From positions 1-5,278 of the forward strand of contig JAFZOA010000167.1 of assembly GCA_017550775.1 (NCBI GenBank): DNA of 5,278 bases, read 5' to 3'. This DNA is from Ruminiclostridium sp. Its GTDB lineage: Bacteria; Bacillota_A; Clostridia; Oscillospirales; Ruminococcaceae. Shown here in pieces: positions 4,614 to 5,278 of the stretch. Position numbers and translations under genes: made by a program. Positions within the stretch are counted from its first letter, which is position 1, and each line of letters begins with the position of its first letter. A model generated the notes under the pieces. That model was not told where the DNA came from and searched no databases. It worked only from the letters and a program-made list of their open reading frames with translations.

Positions 4614-5278
4614 TCAGGCTTTATGCGAGTCGGTCTTGGCTTTCTCCCAAAGTGTTTCAAGTTCTTCGGATGTGACCTCGGTAAAGGTCTTTCCTTGTTC
4701 TTCAAGGAGTGCCTCAACTCCACTAAAACGTATTATAAACTTATTTATCGCAAATGTCAAGGCTTTTTCACAATCTTTTTGTAAAAATCTTGATAAATTG
4801 GTGCATGAAAACAAAATATCCCCGAGTTCTTCTTCTGTATTATGGTCATTTCCCTCTTTAAGTGCGGCTTCAAGCTCATCTATCTCACTTCTGAGCCTTG
4901 CTATGACCTCCTCTGTGGAGCCGAAGTCCATTCCCACTCTCGAAGCGCGTTTGCCAACCTTTTCGGCTCTCATAAGCGCGGGAAGCAGCTTCGGGACGCT
5001 TCTGAGCCTGTCGGAAGCCTTCTCCTCGTGCTTGGACTCGGATTTAAGGTTATCCCAGTTTTTGAGCACCTCCTCGGGCGTGTCAACGCTTATGTTCCCG
5101 AAGACGTGGGGGTGACGGTAGATGAGCTTCTTGCAGATGCCGTCGCATACGTCGTCGAAGCCGAACCGCTTCTGTTCATCTTCCAGCTCGGTATGAAATA
5201 CCACCTGTAAGAGCAGGTCGCCGAGCTCTTCTTTCAGAAGGTCGCTGTCCCCGGAGTCGATAGCCTCCGCGACCTCAT
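4614..5278 (-). CDS. mazG: MazG nucleoside triphosphate pyrophosphohydrolase (start beyond right edge)
   Basis: The visible 220 residues hold most of a two-domain MazG. The frame stays open to the window edge and starts inside the first domain: EVAEAIDSG, then KEELGDLLLQVVFHTELE, and later RHPHVFG (54-60). The second domain has EIDELE (131-136) and EEELGD (148-153), which supply the acidic Mg-binding residues, followed by NKFIIRF. MazG cleaves NTPs and dNTPs to monophosphates and pyrophosphate, limiting damaged nucleotides. A GTG codon at 5204 could be mistaken for the start, but the frame continues upstream with conserved family sequence, so about 40 residues of a simple MazG lie off-window. 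In B. subtilis the orthologue YabN carries an added methylase-like domain at its front; whether this one does cannot be seen. It is followed by hup after 67 bases. Confidence 0.93.
   Translation of the reverse strand, partial: EVAEAIDSGDSDLLKEELGDLLLQVVFHTELEDEQKRFGFDDVCDGICKKLIYRHPHVFGNISVDTPEEVLKNWDNLKSESKHEEKASDRLRSVPKLLPALMRAEKVGKRASRVGMDFGSTEEVIARLRSEIDELEAALKEGNDHNTEEELGDILFSCTNLSRFLQKDCEKALTFAINKFIIRFSGVEALLEEQGKTFTEVTSEELETLWEKAKTDSHKA

Noticed and set aside
4570..5115. 181-codon rightward serine-rich frame opposite mazG
   Set aside because: The low-complexity serine/leucine composition is an antisense artefact of mazG, whose motifs are clear.

Overview
The window looks like chromosomal DNA from a spore-lineage member of the Firmicutes, most likely class Clostridia and probably a gut-type Oscillospirales/Ruminococcus relative. 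That placement is an inference. It rests on the gene order mazG–hup–rqcP–yabP–yabQ–divIC, on typically clostridial protein sequences, on purine-rich ribosome binding sites and on intermediate base composition. No rRNA, tRNA, CRISPR array, insertion sequence or phage gene was seen.

Layout. (1) At the left edge a DUF1538 membrane protein is read leftward and runs out of the window. (2) About 280 bases of divergent control region follow, with one sigma-A-type promoter facing each way, both with an extended -10 (TGC before the hexamer). (3) Rightward come a small RsbW/SpoIIAB-like ATP-binding protein and a 401-residue GGDEF signalling protein, which end in tandem stops and a clear intrinsic terminator. 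(4) A convergent gap of about 165 bases has two facing terminators. (5) The rest is leftward, in transcription order: mazG (its start lies beyond the right edge), hup (HU), a structured leader/terminator, rqcP, yabP, yabQ, divIC, and a previously unlisted 35-residue single-span membrane peptide just after divIC.

How it fits together. The leftward block matches the conserved Bacillus/Clostridia neighbourhood that joins nucleotide clean-up (MazG), chromosome packing (HU), ribosome rescue (RqcP), spore cortex formation (YabP, YabQ) and septation (DivIC). Genes from yabP onward are tightly packed: a 14-base gap, a 35-base overlap, then an 8-base gap. This suggests coupled translation. By contrast hup and rqcP are separated by a three-way-junction RNA fold followed by a U-rich tract, so hup probably has its own transcript with regulated or partial readthrough. 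The rightward pair looks like a small signalling operon: a possible switch-type kinase or anti-sigma factor with a probable diguanylate cyclase that lacks the product-inhibition site.

No wholly new system is evident. The parts most worth a second look are the folded hup–rqcP spacer, the small membrane peptide and the ATPase–GGDEF pair.
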